DNA of 5,134 nt from an uncultured Sphingomonadales bacterium (GTDB taxonomy: Bacteria > Pseudomonadota > Alphaproteobacteria > Sphingomonadales > Sphingomonadaceae). The translations under genes were made by a program, and so were the position numbers. Under the pieces are notes generated by a model. It saw only the letters and a list, made by a program, of their open reading frames with translations, ran no database searches and was not told the DNA's origin. Below, piece after piece: positions 4,791-5,134 of this stretch (positions are counted from its first letter, which is position 1; the number at the start of each line of letters is the position of its first letter). The stretch covers positions 1 to 5,134 of the forward strand of contig CALDKP010000070.1 in the NCBI GenBank assembly GCA_937898535.1, written 5' to 3'.

Positions 4791-5134
4791 TTGCTCTGCT
4801 CCAGCGCCGTAATCCGAGCTTCCAGATCACATGTTTCGATAAGCGCCTTGTGAGCCGAAAGGAGGTTCAGAACACGCGCGCCCTCATCTGGGGTTATATC
4901 ACCTTCGGAAACAGCATCCAGGACGCTGGCAGAGGCTTCTAAGGCATCCTTGAGGCCATTAACCTTAGGAAGCCTTATTGAGATTAGGCTGTCCTTCCGG
5001 GGTGGAGCCAGGCGATCTAAGCACATACGGAGAGCCGGTCCATCTCCATCTAAAGCCAAATCAATTGCTTTGCGTGTCAACGCTTCAGCTTCGCCTTCCA
5101 GCAGCGCTTCAATCGCGAGCGTCGTTTTGTTGCG
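4787..5134 (-). CDS. DUF5681 domain protein, C-terminal fragment (5' end beyond window)
   Basis: The frame is open from the right end to TGA at 4787-4789, giving 115 residues. The start is outside the window, and the TTG at 5078-5080 is internal (LTRKAID). Visible family features in order: RNKTTLAIEALLEGEAEAL (1-19); LTRKAIDLALDGDGPALRMC (19-38), with LDRLAPPRKD following at 39-48, which is the most conserved block of DUF5681; then a helical C-terminal region with GDITPDEGARVLNLL and ending LEARITALEQSK. The missing N-terminus usually carries a Gly/Pro/Arg/Lys-rich stretch ending in GSRNK. In alphaproteobacterial genomes such genes often sit near phage terminase or mobile-element genes, and a DNA-packaging or DNA-binding role has been supposed but is not established to my knowledge. 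It is the first visible gene of a minus-strand transcript with the 68-residue gene. Confidence 0.85.
   Translation of the reverse strand, partial: RNKTTLAIEALLEGEAEALTRKAIDLALDGDGPALRMCLDRLAPPRKDSLISIRLPKVNGLKDALEASASVLDAVSEGDITPDEGARVLNLLSAHKALIETCDLEARITALEQSK

Overview
The window reads as a short contig from an alphaproteobacterium, most likely a sphingomonad (order Sphingomonadales). This rests on the protein style of PurS, PurQ, the M16 peptidase fragment and the small membrane protein, and on the moderately high G+C of the left part. The assignment is from memory of family sequences, not from a search. The first 49 bases are not biological. They match the Illumina TruSeq i5-side adapter, including an 8-base index, so the left end is an untrimmed library end and the first gene is cut there.

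Left part (50-3021), ordinary core genome. It starts with the C-terminal part of an M16 zinc-peptidase-family protein (51-737, +). A 160-base gap with a plausible promoter follows, then purS and purQ (898-1793, +), overlapping at ATGATG. They encode the small and glutaminase subunits of FGAM synthase in purine synthesis. Convergent to them is a two-gene minus-strand operon: yhhQ (2155-2886), a probable queuosine-precursor transporter, followed by a small three-helix membrane protein (1810-2148) whose ribosome-binding site overlaps the yhhQ stop. Upstream of yhhQ, on the plus strand, is a complete tRNA-Arg(TCT) gene with encoded CCA (2945-3021).

Right part (3022-5134), accessory in character. 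Right after the tRNA 3' end the sequence becomes visibly less G+C-rich and carries small lineage-specific genes. In order these are: an uncertain 69-residue ORF; a 136-residue conserved-hypothetical type protein with a strong RBS; a short Cys-containing ORF that may be the 3' remnant of a larger gene; then, on the minus strand, a secreted surface-adhesin-E-like protein with its own promoter; a 68-residue protein; and the C-terminal part of a DUF5681 protein that runs off the right end. The last two overlap by ATGA and were probably one transcript. A tRNA 3' end beside a composition change and phage-associated genes suggests an integration hotspot, but no integrase and no second att copy lies in the window.

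I see no defence system, CRISPR array, insertion sequence or origin. The most useful observations are the adapter contamination, the tRNA-Arg boundary with its repeat cluster, the overlooked short ORF at 3975-4103, and the coupled DUF5681/small-protein pair.
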